Shown here piece by piece: positions 50,625 through 62,899 of a stretch of DNA of 64,000 bases. Origin of the DNA: Thuidium tamariscinum (taxonomy: Eukaryota; Streptophyta; Bryopsida; Hypnales; Thuidiaceae). Every line of letters starts with the position of its first letter. Positions within the stretch are counted from its first letter, which is position 1. Location: contig OX344751.2 in NCBI GenBank assembly GCA_947034885.2, forward strand, positions 34,895,582-34,959,581, given 5' to 3'. The notes under the pieces were generated by a model. That model ran no database searches. It worked only from the letters and a program-made list of their open reading frames with translations, and had not been told where the DNA came from. A program made the position numbers and the translations under genes.

Positions 50625-50842
50625 TTAGGTAATTGCCATTCGCGTTTTAGGTGACAAGACCTACTTTTTCTTGATGGATTTTGTTAGACATCAAATGTAA
50701 CAATTCATGTTTTTATATCAACATTGATGTTATGTTGAATGTTTTTGTTAACATAAAAACATGAGTTGCTACATTTGATGGTTAACAAAATCCGTCAAGA
50801 AAAATTAGATCTTGTCACCTAAAATGCGAGTTTCTTATAGTA
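50625..50842. mobile_element. ~218-bp hairpin MITE related to the CACTA family
   Basis: The right end (other strand) reads ACTATAAGAAACTCGC, close to the CACTA terminus at 48,973; the left terminus is degenerate. Inside, GTTTTAGGTGACAAGA (from 50,644) and its inverse TCTTGTCACCTAAAATG, 'gattttgtta' and 'catgtttttat' pair around a centre near 50,730. Confidence 0.7.
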
Positions 50843-52999
50843 TGCACCATAAGGGTATTGGTGTCATGAAGTGAAGATGTTACCACCATATACCCCTTTA
50901 GCAAATAATGCTTGTAGTCCCCAATTTCTTAATAATAGGGATCCTTTGTATTTTCAAAATCAACTATAATCTCCAAATTGCTTTTATCCTATATTAGTTA
51001 TAATACTTTCAATCCCTTTGTTGATATCAGTTAGTAATGTAGTAGTAATTTTCAAATTTATTGTCCTAATATTTTGAAGGTACTCTATATTTGGAATTAT
51101 ATAGATTTTGAGATTTATTTACAATGAGTCACTTGAAGTAGTATGATCACTATGGATGCATTCAATATTAGGTTTGGATTCTTGTAATTATTTTTTGGGG
51201 CTATTTATATGGCATACTTCAAAAATTAATAATAATTTTTATTACTGTATCTATTAAAAAAATAATTTCTATTTGTTTTTCTTCTTACTTTATCTTTATG
51301 TAATTTAAGAAAATCATTTTGAACACAATAAAAGAGTCAATATGCCAAGAATAAAATCTTATTATATGGTAGATGGTGCATAATTTGCCAACATTTGAAA
51401 CTATATCCCAATCAAATTTTAACTTAAGGGGTGTTTGATCACTCCTATTAGATTGCCCATGGGATCTAAAATGAATAAGCCTTTAATTCACCCTAGTTTT
51501 TTAACAAATTGGATTATCATTTATAAAGTACGATATTGAATCCTTCAATGAAAAATATACTAAATTTAAGAGTGAGATTGTATTTAATATCAAGCTTAGA
51601 ACATTTATAGCTACCACTTTTGAAAAAATCATAACTAACTCTACAAGTATTTTAAAAATATGAAACAATTTGCAATAACTGCAACTTCTAAAGAAAGCTA
51701 CTAGAAATGATTTAGGAAATCTTTGACCTCTATAATTGCATTTGCTTCAAAATTCTTGCTTTGTACTTTCCTACTTTATTTTAACTTGCTTTTCATTATC
51801 TAGTGAATTATAAGGGCAAACCATTTTTACAAAAAAAAGGGTCAAGTAACCTTAGTTGAAGTTTCAAAAGATGAAGTTTCAAAATTGCTATGAATTTTTT
51901 AGGATGGTTTTTAATTTTTTGGGGGTCTTTTTGGAATGAAAGTGTATACTTTGGGATGAATAATAAAGTTCTATAAATATTTTTCATATTCCATACATGC
52001 CCATAGATGTTGAAAGCTTCATCACTCTAATGAAGATCAATTTATGGACTATTGAAAATAGTTGTAATAAGAACAACTATTCTAGAGGACATATATTAGC
52101 CAACAAAGGACTTTAAAGTTGCAACCATCATAATTTTTTTTAATCAAGGAAAAAGGCTACCTCAAAAATTTGACTTGTTCTTTGTATAGTTAAATTAAAT
52201 GGCCAAGTGAAGTGACATTAGCCACAATTCACATTTAATCTATGTGACAAGAATAATGATGGAGTCCAAAATAAGGAGGTGACAACCTATACACCATGAA
52301 GTGACTTCTCGCATTTGTAATCAAGTCCAAGGCTGAATACAATGAGGGCCATTGATTAGAAGTGAAGGTAGATTATCCCTTGAAGCATATCAAGATGTTA
52401 ATGTAGTCATACAAAGTGCAACTTACAAGATGAACTTATCCCTAGGAATAGTACAATTTTTTTATTTGCCTTCCGTGATTAAATTATGAGATTTTGAAAT
52501 TCACATTTGGAATCAAAGGCCCCGAATTATTTTAGAGAAGTTAAGAACATAGACTTAACATAGTTCAAAATAGGGTTTTTTTCTTACAATTACCTTATAA
52601 AATACATGATTTACCATGTATAGCCTACATTAGAAGGAATTTGAGGGCAAGAGAAACCCATTTCAAGATTGTTCCCTTGTATGTTCTATGTGCTGTCTAA
52701 AAACTCCCAACCAGCCTTATTGGTTGAAATTTTCAAATTTTTGAAAAAAAATTTAATTTCCCAAAAATTGGAAAAAGTATTAAGAAATCTAAAAGTTTTT
52801 TTTTATAATAATTTAAAAAAAAATTAATTTAAATTTTTTGATGTGGTACTGTGGTAGTATCTCAACTACATCAAATTGCTAATGTGGCACATTTCTACAA
52901 TCCGGAAACTCAAAAAAACTTGCAAGCTTCTAATGCTCTCAAATCTCTCCTAATGCTTTATATTTTGACTTTAATGTCTCACTATCTTTTTGAATTGAT
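50843..52999. other. AT-rich spacer, no gene
   Basis: No structure beyond homopolymer and AT runs. The section 52,660-52,860 weakly resembles 62,440-62,680 (CCC-TTTTTGAAAAAAAA-TTAATT context and a GTGGC/CATCA ending), possibly another old repeat. Confidence 0.35.
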
Positions 53000-54720
53000 A
53001 GCAAAGATTGAAACAAAAGAGACCTCTTCTTCTTTTAATGCAATGAAACAAGCCCCACAACCATCTAATTGTTCTCTTTATAATCTTCTTTTATTTAGTG
53101 GTGGCCTCACCTTACTTGCTTGTTTATTCCAAATGCCTTAATATCTTATATTCTACTCATTAAAAAAGGCTTCCATTATTTCTTTGAATGCTAAGATTTT
53201 ACCTTAAAAGACTTAAACTAGAAGCCATAGGTGAGTGTAATTGATGGAGAGATGTATCTTTTTGCCCCATCTATCATCATTTTGAGACTCTTTTGATTTT
53301 GAGACATTTAATGTGAATTTGGGAACACTAGTCTTGCGTGGATGTAGTCATTTTTGTAGCTAATGGAGGCACAATCATTTTAGGTACTAGCATTAGGAAA
53401 ATTTGGAACCCTCACTGAGCCCCTTAATATTTGATATGGCAAGCTATTATTTGAATGCTAGGCATGCTAGCATGACTACAAAAAAATTGACACAAATTTG
53501 TCTTTATCTTACATGAAGTACCTTTGCTAGAAACCAAGCTATACACATTGGATTGTATTTATTTTATATTATATGAATCCTTGTGAGTCAATAACTAAAT
53601 AGTACGTCAAAGAATGGTACTTGCTAGCTACAATTGTACTTATGGCATGTGTATTCTAGCAAATAAAATATGTAAATAGATTCATTAGTTAATGTCATGA
53701 GTACTTTAGTCATTTGAACAAGTAGTATTAATTATAATTTATGGTTCAATACGATGGTGTATCCTCATCTTCATCCAATGTACTCCTAATTTTGTCCACT
53801 TATGATTGGCCACAAATACAACTATCATGATTGCACCAAATTCAAAAGGTGGGTAGATCTAGGGAATTAGCAATTTATTTGTTGTTGTAAGTACATGTTT
53901 TGTGATCCTTTTTGAAACTTTGTAGGGGGCTCTTTGTGGATTCAAAATTTTCCAAATAAGTGATAAAGTTGTTTTTTGATGAGTCCATGTTAACTTTGAG
54001 AAGTTTTACTTCAAAGCTTCATATACACTCTTGAATTTCACAAAAATAAATCAACTTAAGAGAAAATTATAGAAGTTGCAATTGCTTTTGCACAAAAGCT
54101 TTTGCTTCTAGCAATGGCCAAGTGTCGACCAAAAAGTAAAATAAAATAACCCTTCTCTTTCACAAATCATCTATCATGTTAGCTTTTATCTCATGAATGG
54201 AAATGAAAAATTTAGTCACTTTACTGCACAAGTGAAAACTCCATCGCCAGTTACCATCGGTTAAAAAAATTCTCCATTTCGCAAAAATTTCCTCTACCCT
54301 TGCAAGTAGGCATTGATAGACTTCTTTCCCTTCGCCAACAGAAATTGACAAGTGACAATTTCCAAATTGGATGGGACGCAGTGCATTTGGCGGCTGTGCT
54401 GATATGAAATGATGGTTAATTGATCGCCATTTCCGCAGGCTACTGTATCATTGTTGTGGAGCTCTAAACCGGAATTAAACCCATGTAGTGTATTGTAGAA
54501 CCTGCAAACAAACAAAAATCCAACATTCTTCAGTGCATCAAGCTCATCAAGATCTCTCCGAACCAAGCTTATTGAAGCCCAAGTGTGTGGAATTCTTACT
54601 GCTAAATTAGTGTGATCTGTGAGTGTCATTTGGTTTGGGTGTACTTTGTTCTCACTAGTGTAAAAATCCCCTGGTTAGGTCCGGATGTGTTCTTGAAATT
54701 GATTCAGAAGTGAAATTGCA
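53000..54720. repeat. right arm of the large inverted duplication
   Basis: Inverted relative to 45,480-47,480 (see that entry). An insertion of about 0.7 kb (about 53,290-53,990) is absent from the left arm. Frames inside (52,851-53,141 + and 54,294-54,629 -) are only partly shared by the other arm and have no domain. Confidence 0.75.
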
Positions 54721-54739
54721 CTCAGACCACAATAGCTCA

Positions 54740-55976
54740 CAAATCTGTTACATCGACAAGGTTTAGCCATGTCTGAGAAAAGGTGGAGCAATCGTTTAAA
54801 GATTTGCAACAGTCATAGAGACAGCGCAATTGTCGAGATGGCTGAGCACCTTGATTCTGACCCATTTTCTTTGCTCGTCAGAGACAAGAAGCGTGGTGAG
54901 AAATTTTGGACCACAAAAAAAAGGTCTTACTTCGGAGTATTAAGTAATCAAATCGAACATCATCTAATTACCACATTCATTAATCAAAACGACTTCATTC
55001 AAGAAATACGTGAGAGTCCTGAGGGACATTACTTCCACATCAATATGGATTTTCAAATCTCCGTGGTTGAAACCTGCTAAATCATGCTCAATCCGAGTTC
55101 TCAGAAGAAACTTCCATTAGGTCACAGAAGGCCAAGATTATGAGACGTCACCCCGCTCTCTGCTTTTATATCCAACTTATTAACAGAGTCACTAGTCTTT
55201 CAGGATGAATGCAACTCAGTCATACCTCGGGAAAATATGATCTTGCATGACGTGCACCTTCTCCATTATTTGCTTGGAATTGGCTGAGCTCCTGCATCTC
55301 TGTTGGCTTCAATAACTTTTCCCAACTTGGCACTGTAACCTCTTCCAAATCGCTTTCTGCACCTTGGTCAATTGGAAACAACGCCTTTGGATCAGTTCAT
55401 GAGCGTCGTCTTGATTCCCAGAACACCGATCTTGTTTAAATTGGTGGACATTCGCAACATCAATTGGCTCCTTCCAAGCCAAGCGTCTTGAAAACTAAAT
55501 CTACAGCAGCCCTAATTTTAGAGCAGTCCTAATTTTTAGAGCACTCTGCGGTTGAGTGATGCCACTTGTGCTCGAGAAAAATTCTTCACTGGGAGTTTGT
55601 CCTTGTTTACCTGACGGGAATTTCAGGAGTTTCTCTGATTCCCGAAAAATGGAAAATCAGTGACTGCCACAAATTTCCTGTTGGGTACACTGGAACCCTG
55701 GAACGGAAATCGATCCGGGACTCGAGATCATCTCCTTGTGTGTGCCAATCTATATAACGACATTCGCTTCCCGAACATTCCCACAAACCCAAACCATCCA
55801 GTTCTGATTCCTCACTTAACAACCTGAAACACCGTTCGAAAGACTACACTTCAGAATGCGTATATGTTGATTACCCAAACAAAATTGCTACTCTCCTAAT
55901 AAACAATTGCCTCATCCCTCGTGGACTAGACTGTACACCAGTGAAGGAAGCAATGTTCGAAGAGGAGGATGGACAT
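54740..55976 (-). pseudogene. 5' half of the RING gene (copy 3)
   Basis: Same orientation and order as copies 1 and 2: exon 5/6 region (54,740-54,930, sharing 'ttttctttg..cgtcagagaca' and 'gcaccttgatt' on the plus strand), exon 3 region (55,290-55,395, sharing the LFPI.Q block), exon 2 region (55,700-55,825, LDGLG retained) and first exon (ATG 55976). It is dead: the first exon has an in-frame TAG and its donor is GC instead of GT, exon 2 has a base deletion in the G run, and exon 3 has an extra base. Everything 3' of exon 6 is missing; the inverted-duplication arm starts there instead. Confidence 0.75.
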
Positions 55977-56455
55977 GGTGTCCGAAGATTAAACTGATGG
56001 CAAGCAAGCTCGAGCTAAACTCCAATGTGGACACAAATTCAGGAGGGAAACTAAAATATTGTAAGCAATTAAGGAAATTATTGGAACAAACTAGTCTGTG
56101 CCCAAACCAAATGCCCGTTTCAACTCCAAGTAAGGACTTCAGACAACAGTTTGCATTGTTTTCTCGCTCGCACGGCCATAACGAACAACGTCCTCTTCAA
56201 AAGCGCGAGTGATCTTGACCTTAATCCTAGTGAATGACAAATTTTATACGCTAAACGTGACCAACAAAATTTGTGGCTTTTGGATACAGATTGAGGAACA
56301 CCGATGTCGGATCCTCTCTGTAGAGAATTAGGAGGTACATCCTTCCGAAAATGAGGATGTTTTTTGTAATGATTTCGTTGCTAGAAGAGTTTATGCTAAC
56401 TTAGTGGTAACTAGGGTGGCCCGTGCCGTTGCCACGGTCTAATTTTTTTAATGTA
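55977..56455. other. spacer left of the 148-bp repeats
   Basis: 5' flank of RING copy 3, with similarity to the flanks of copies 1 and 2 for about 60 bases. Close to the repeats, GGTGGCCCGTGCCGTTGCCACGG variants (56,413-56,438) form a small GC-rich imperfect palindrome. Confidence 0.4.
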
Positions 56456-56751
56456 TAGAAACTTCAAAATTCAATAACTTTCATGCCGTAGGTTGGAACA
56501 CCATGAATCAAAGCCTGTGCACCCCTCCTCGCCGAGGGCTTTCCGACGGTACCAAACACGCACCCGAGGGACTCACGGTCCGGGAGATCTCAACGTAACA
56601 TATAGAAACTTCAAAATTCAATAACTTTCATGCCGTAGGTTGGAACACCATGAATCAAAGCCCGTGCACCCCTCCTTGCCGAGGGCTTTCCGACAGTACC
56701 AAACACGCACCCGGAGGACTCACAGTCTAGGAGATCTCAACGTAACAAACA
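56456..56751 (-). repeat. two tandem ~148-bp repeat units
   Basis: Both units run from 'agaaacttcaaaattcaata' through 'catgccgtaggttggaacac', 'gccgagggctttccgac' and 'accaaacacgcaccc' to 'gagatctcaacgtaaca', differing at about 10 positions; the second is followed by (AAAC)n. Strand is set by comparison with the diverged copies to the right, which run the opposite way. Confidence 0.9.
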
Positions 56752-57246
56752 AACAAACAAACATCCAAACAAACAGCATATCTTCATAGGAGGATTCAAT
56801 ATTTGACTTGTTATTGGTTCTGTCCTTTTGGACAGAATCCGTGGCATCAACTTTGGTGGGTTTTTTTCCAAATCTTATCTATAACCCTATTCACATTGCA
56901 ATACAATGATATAGACAAACATTTGGTTGTGGGTCCGTCTTTGATCAAGAGGGAGGTTGTCTAGAACCTAGGTAGACCCTTGGCTATCCAAAGAAGGTAG
57001 TTTAGGCAAACTTCGTGGAATTCACTATTTATTTCATTTTAATAGTTTTGTTTAAATTCCCCTCTATTTTGAATTTTAGTCTTTTAGCAATAAAACTAAT
57101 ATTATTATTCACCTAAGTTAGAGCCTGACAATCACACTGTTCATGTTTAGTTTATTGAGCAAAAATTGGTTGACATGGTGTGTAACTGTGTGTTAACCTT
57201 GAAAGATGAATCTTGGTGACTATGAAATCATCTATACTTTAAGATA

Positions 57247-57560
57247 GGTGTTTTGTTTTGTTTTGTTTGTCACATAGAAATCTCTCGGCTTGTACATCCC
57301 TCTATTGCGTGCTTGGTACCATTGCCGAAAAGCCCTTGACAAGGAAGGGTGCATAGACTTTGTTTTGTGGCATTCCAATCTATAGTAGAAAAGTTATTGA
57401 TCTTTGAGTTATTTTTGGCTCTAAAAAATTAAAAAATTACTTTTACTTATGTTTTGGTCGCAGTTTGGGTACCATTGGAAATCTCTCAGTAAGGAGGGGT
57501 GCATGGACTTTATTTTGTGGCATTTCAACATATAGTGTGAAAGTTATTGAATTTCAAAGT
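57247..57560 (+). repeat. two diverged inverted copies of the 148-bp repeat
   Basis: Starting from a TTTTG/TTTG tract, the sequence runs 'agaaatctctcgg', 'ttggtaccattgccgaaaag', 'gaagggtgcatagactttg', 'gtggcattccaa' and 'aaagttattga': the reverse complement of the 56.46-kb units in the same order. A second partial copy follows at about 57,465-57,560. Confidence 0.75.
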
Positions 57561-58049
57561 TTTGGTGCATTCAAAAATTAGTTTTGACTATGGCACAAGT
57601 CACACTAAGCCATTTTGATATCATGGAAATCAACAATAAAAAAAATCCAATAGCAGTCATTAGAAGTCAAAGCACTATAGAAGATCTCCCTTTTTCACTC
57701 AAAATTTTGAGAATGAATAGTCGTACTTCTATACTATATACAAAGATTCTTTATCATCCATCGGATGCTAAACATCCTTGTTGATGTTTATGGATTAAGG
57801 TAGGTGATCCAAAAGCACCATTGAGCTTGATTAGTATTATTAGACTATTCAAATTTTTATTTTCTTATTGGCAAGTGATAAGATGTTCCAACACACAAAA
57901 AAAACATGACATTTGAATATTATATGCAAAGTTATGAAGAAACAATGTTTGATTCTAAAAGCATTTCTTCCACATATTTAGGAGCATATCTAATTTTCAA
58001 AATGTACATAGATTGACAATTTAGGGTCAATGGTGCTTTTGAGGTGCCT

Positions 58050-58880
58050 ACTTTAAATTTATATCAAACAAAGTGCCCAAAAGTTTGAAAATATTGCCTG
58101 TTGTTGGCCATTGCCATAGGTATGAATTGGTCTATGTACAATGCTTATCTCCTCCCAAGTCCTAATAGTACGCCATCAATTTTCCTTCATTAATATGTGA
58201 TAAGGTTGGACTTAGAGCTAAATTACTAAAAGTTCTCTACAATTATAATCATGTATTGCTCTTCATCTTGTATGGTAAGTGACATTATGTCATTTATAAA
58301 TTATATTATAGTTTGGATGTCTACCATGCCATTTATTCTATAAGCCACCTCTAATTTCAGATTTAATTGAGTAAAGTTGATTATCTACCCACAAAAAAAT
58401 AGGGGGCTAGGGGGCTTATGATTTGGTCATTTGTTGATTTTAAACTTACATCTTTGAACAACATATATATGATCAAAATGAATAGAGATGGGAATCCTAG
58501 TTGTTTCATTGCCCTAAATTTAAAAAATGCATAAGTTGACTTGTCAGAGGCTTTTAAAAAATCAAGATTTATAAAGAGCAAGGGTTGGAAAATTTGTTGA
58601 ATATAGTAAAGGAATTCAAAGGTCAAAATGATAATTAGAATAAACCTCATCAGAATAAAGGCAAATTGGTCATTTGAAAGTATGTCTATAAAAAAATGGA
58701 TTGGAGACTTAGAGGCACATTTGAAATGTTTTAGCAAATAATTTGTATAAAATGTTGAATAAATTAATGTGATTAGCCTCCCAATGTTCAATGTAGATTA
58801 GCCTGTAGCTTTGTACAATAGTGTGATTAGGCTTTTAGCTGTATCCTTAGAGAAAAAGTCCTAAACAATGGTTTAACTAA
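58050..58880 (-). mobile_element. decayed LINE (non-LTR) reverse transcriptase fragment
   Basis: On the minus strand, pieces of a LINE ORF2 reverse transcriptase follow in order through several frame changes: SLITLLYKATG and LNIGRLITL (family GLITLL..., NWRPISL), FNILYKLFAKTF, LSNDQFAFI (NQSAFV), FINLDFLKASDK (LDFEKAYD, with the family Tyr changed to Ser), MKQLGFPSLFI, LFKDVSL and PLAPYFF (CPLAPYLF). Stops and shifts make it non-functional, and the catalytic YADD block is not recognisable downstream. No poly-A tail, target duplication or ORF1 was identified. Confidence 0.7.
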
Positions 58881-59339
58881 TCATTGCTAGGTCATTAGGT
58901 TTCAAAACTAGCCATTAGATGATTTTTGAAGCCTTGAGAAGATTGCAAGTTTTCAAACTATGGGAACACATTGAGAACTTTGGGAACACTTTGGAGAACT
59001 CTAGGAACTTTACCATATAAGCAAGCTGATGTAGTCAAGATACTCCCTTGTCAGATAATATTAATTATTTTTAATTTTTAATTTTTTAAAATTAAATTTT
59101 TTTTGATCATTTAAATTTTTTTTAATACATTCTGGGATTTCTTTTTAAATTCGAAAAATCAGACCAGCAAGGGCTGATACATTGTACAAGAATTTTTTTT
59201 GGAGAACAACCTCAAAACAGTCTTTTGGAGGCCTCAAAAATCATCTAATGTACAAATCTTAACAAAGTTCTGTAATAACATCTAGCTTTGGAAACTTGGC
59301 TTGCACCATATCTTAAAGAACTTGTATAAAAATTGGTAC

Positions 59340-60052
59340 TTTGAGTTTGCTAGCTATGTTGGGACTAATTCATTAGCCGGAGGATTTTATTAAAAGCCTA
59401 AGGATGGATTTCAATGATTTAATCAAATGGGTCCTTTGATGCGTATAAGCTAGAATCTACACTTTAGATTAAGCTTGTACCATGTTTTGGAGAACTTGTA
59501 TACAAATTGGTAAGGTAGAACTACCCATAAGCAATCAGCCCCCCATAACCAACCTATCAATGGACACATTTCCAACTAAGGCTAGAATGGGTTTTTTCTA
59601 CTTTTCAAAGTTAGGAATAAAAGTTCATGGCACATATTCCAAAGTAGTGTGCAAGAAAGTATAAAAGAGTGAATAAAAAAGTGTTTTTTAATGTGATTGG
59701 AATTAGAAGAGTCTACAGGTTGGCAATGGGTCCAGTGCACCTTTTGCCTTTTAAAATTTATAGTAATTTCAATTCATAAGATAAAATTCCCAGAGTTTTT
59801 GCAATCCCCATCATTTCTCTCATTGCACCTCTCAAAATATTTGCTTTACCTTGTACTACACCAGAATAATGTCTAGAATACCTTAAATGATTGGTTATAG
59901 GTGATTCTACCTTACTTTGAGAGTTTGAGTTTGCTAGCCATATTGGGACCAATTCTTTAGAGGATTCTATTAAAAGCCCAAGGATGGATTTCAATGATTT
60001 AATCAAATGGGGCCCTTGATGCATATAAGCTAGAATCTACACTTTAGATTAG
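59340..60052 (+). repeat. ~130-bp direct repeats bracketing a 460-bp R3 segment
   Basis: 'ttgagtttgctagc.at.ttgggac.aatt' through 'aaggatggatttcaatgatt', 'taatcaaatgg' and 'agaatctacactttagatta' occurs at about 59,340-59,475 and again at 59,926-60,052, same orientation. The spacing of 586 bp suggests a partial tandem duplication or a very small LTR-like element; the ends are not TG...CA. Confidence 0.7.
59505..59935. repeat. dispersed non-coding repeat R3, copy 2
   Basis: Collinear with 28,675-29,110, same orientation. A minus-strand 88-codon frame across 59,758-60,024 is not conserved as protein between copies. Confidence 0.75.
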
Positions 60053-60059
60053 GTTGTTT

Positions 60060-60470
60060 GTTTTATTTTTGTTTTGTCTATTTGTTACAATGAGATCTTT
60101 AGAACTATACGTCCCTCAATCACATTTCTTATATCATCACATAGTCCATTCTAAAGAAAGGTGGCCATAGACTTTGTTTTGTGGCATTTGAACCTACAAC
60201 GTGAACTTTATGGATTTTTGAATTATTTTTAACTTAAAAATTACTGTGACTTTTATTTTGAGTGTGGCAATAGCATATGACATACTAATCTTATACCTTA
60301 AGTAATCCTATACCATAAGGTGATTGTTTGTTTTGTTTTGTTTGTTATGGTAAAACCTCCTAGATTGTGTGTCCTTTGGTCGTGTGGTCTTTTAGAGGGA
60401 TGCACAAGCTTTGTCTCATGGACTTTTAACTCATGAAAAAATATATATTGAATTTCAAAGTTTTAAATTA
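60060..60470 (+). repeat. two further diverged copies of the 148-bp repeat
   Basis: About 60,058-60,240 and 60,330-60,470, each starting with a TTTG-rich tract and carrying 'gactttgttttgtggcattt' or 'gctttgtctcatggactttt' and a final 'tttgaattattttt' or 'attgaatttcaaag'. Same direction as the copies at 57.25 kb. Confidence 0.6.
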
Positions 60471-62899
60471 AATATTAAAAATTATTTTATTTCATGAGGA
60501 TTAAGAAAGAGCCATTGATTTTGTAGCTTAAACCATTCACCTCAACTTTAGACACTAGTAGTTGGATGGAGAATTGAAGGTAATCTGAGATGGACCAATC
60601 ACTTATTTAGTATTCTAAATTGCCAAAGATGAGAGGTAGGGCTTTGATTCCCACTAGGAAAGCAATAGAATTTACCTATTGTAAGTGTTTTAGGATGTAT
60701 AGCCTTGGCCTTGTACGATTGTTCCAAAAATATTTAATTGAATTTGGATTAATTGATTGGATTGCCAAATCAAAATCTATGATGCTTTTAATTCTTTGGG
60801 TAGCTAAGGGATTTTAGGAATCTTTGGAAAATACTTTGTACAAAAACTCATTGACTTTTGAAACTTGGCATGTATATAATTAATAAAGTATAGCAAACAA
60901 TTATCCAAAGAAATAAATTTTAGTCTTCAAATCACATACTAAAAAGAAACCTTCCAACTTCTAGTACTATTATTTAGTCAAAATTCTTGAAATTTTGTCC
61001 ACATATACAAAAAAAATTCTTTAATTTTTCATCATTCAAGTTGCAAATAAAAAATTTCTTTCTTGTTTAAGAAAATGACTAGCACATTGTCAATTCACTT
61101 AACCTCCTTGCATTGTATAATAATTTAGAGTAAACTAGACTCTATATTTGCTTCCAAATTTTTTCATGAATATACCTATTCAATGTAACATCATATAATT
61201 ATAAAATAATGGTAAAAGATCTCATTTTTTTAGAGCAAAAATCTTACAATAAAAGAGCCCAAAGTCTGCTATTGACCTTGTTTTATAGGAATGAAAAAAA
61301 AATTCTCACTTCAAACATTACATTTTTTTTACCTACATAGTCATATGGGATGAAATTTTTTCCCCACTGTAAGAAAATACTTATTTTGGTGCAGTTGAAG
61401 TTTCAAAAAAAGTTTTCATTTTCATTTTTGAATAATATACTACAAAACCCACAATTTTTGACAATGTCTCCTCCAATACACACACATACAATCCTTTAGG
61501 GGTTGAAGAACATTGCTAGCTTGTTGAAAGTCAAACTTGATACTTTTAAATGGTACATAATTATAAATGGTTTCAAACTTAACTAAAAAAATTTAGCTCC
61601 AATAATCTACTTTGCATTCCATTTTAATTTTTTTCAAAATTATTAAAATGATAATTTTGTAACACTTTGAAGATAGTATCTTGAAAGTTGAAATTACACC
61701 ACTTTTGAACTTTCTCTCTTGAATTTCTTTTCATGTAAGCTAAAAGAATGCATCAATTATACCATGATGTTTGCTCAAATGTTTGTCACTATTATTTATA
61801 TTTATTTAAAGAATTTCATATTATTTAAAGTAAAATTTTAATTACTATAATTTTTATATTATTATTTTTTAAATCGTATAAAATTGTATTTAGTCTTTTT
61901 AATTTAAAAAATGAAAATAAAATTTAGACATATATTACTATACGTGAAAAATATATTTTTTTGAAATTTATGTTCTAATATAGAAATCTTATAAAGTTTG
62001 ACTATACTTAGACATGAAATGTTCTTTAATCCCTAAACCCCTAAAAGCCTAAGGGGTTAGGACAAAACACAAATGTGTTATAAAATATAAGTTCTGTAAC
62101 TTTTTTGAAGTTAGTATCAAAGAAGATAATCTAAAGCACAAAATGTAGAAAGTATCCACATGGTCAAAATTATAAAGTTATTTTTAGATTCTCTTCAAAT
62201 GAATTTTGAAGATATAACTTCAAAAATTCACTAAAAACACAATTTCCTTATTGAGTATATGAATTTTTTTTAATTGGTCAAAATTGTGGTTTCTATTGAT
62301 TTGTGAAAAAATGCAAAAGATCTAATGATGAGACCATCAATACTTTCCCAAAATAGTAAGTTTTTCAACACTAGGCAATTCTAAACCTTTTTCTCATATA
62401 TCTATTATAATTTTTGTTTCGTAAGAGGATTTCTGGGCCCCCAGAAGATCGTTTCAAGGGTGTTCCCTAAAACTATTCCTACTGCTGCAAACCAACTCTT
62501 TGCTGGTCTGAATTTTTGAATTTTGAAAAAATAATTAAAAAAAAATTTCCCAAAAAACTTGAGAATGTATTAAAAAGCAAAAAAAAAAATTTTAAAATTT
62601 TAAATAAAAAACAAACAAACTAATAATCAATTAAAATTAATGAATAATTAGTATTTTATGACGTGGCAGTCGCTCGACCACATCAGCATCGCATTCCTTG
62701 CGTTCCCAATGTGTTCCCAACGTTTGGGAACTCGCAGTTTTGTGAACCAACTAAAAATCTTCTTGTGGACTGCACATATCTTAGTTTTGAATATCAATGT
62801 TGAAAGAAAACCCAATTTTTTCAAAACTGAAAAAAAAAATTTGAAAAAAGGTCTTTTTGCCCCAAAATTCTGCCCAAAGTTGAGTAGCAACCAAAAAAT
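60471..62899. other. AT-rich sequence, no gene
   Basis: Long AT runs, no domain-bearing frame. The section 62,640-62,760 has a short less AT-rich patch (GACGTGGCAGTCGCTCGACC) of unknown nature. Confidence 0.45.

Noticed and set aside
54294..54629. 111-codon minus-strand frame partly shared with 45,566-45,748
   Set aside because: Sequence similarity between the two copies belongs to the inverted-duplication arms; the frame is interrupted in the other copy and carries no domain.
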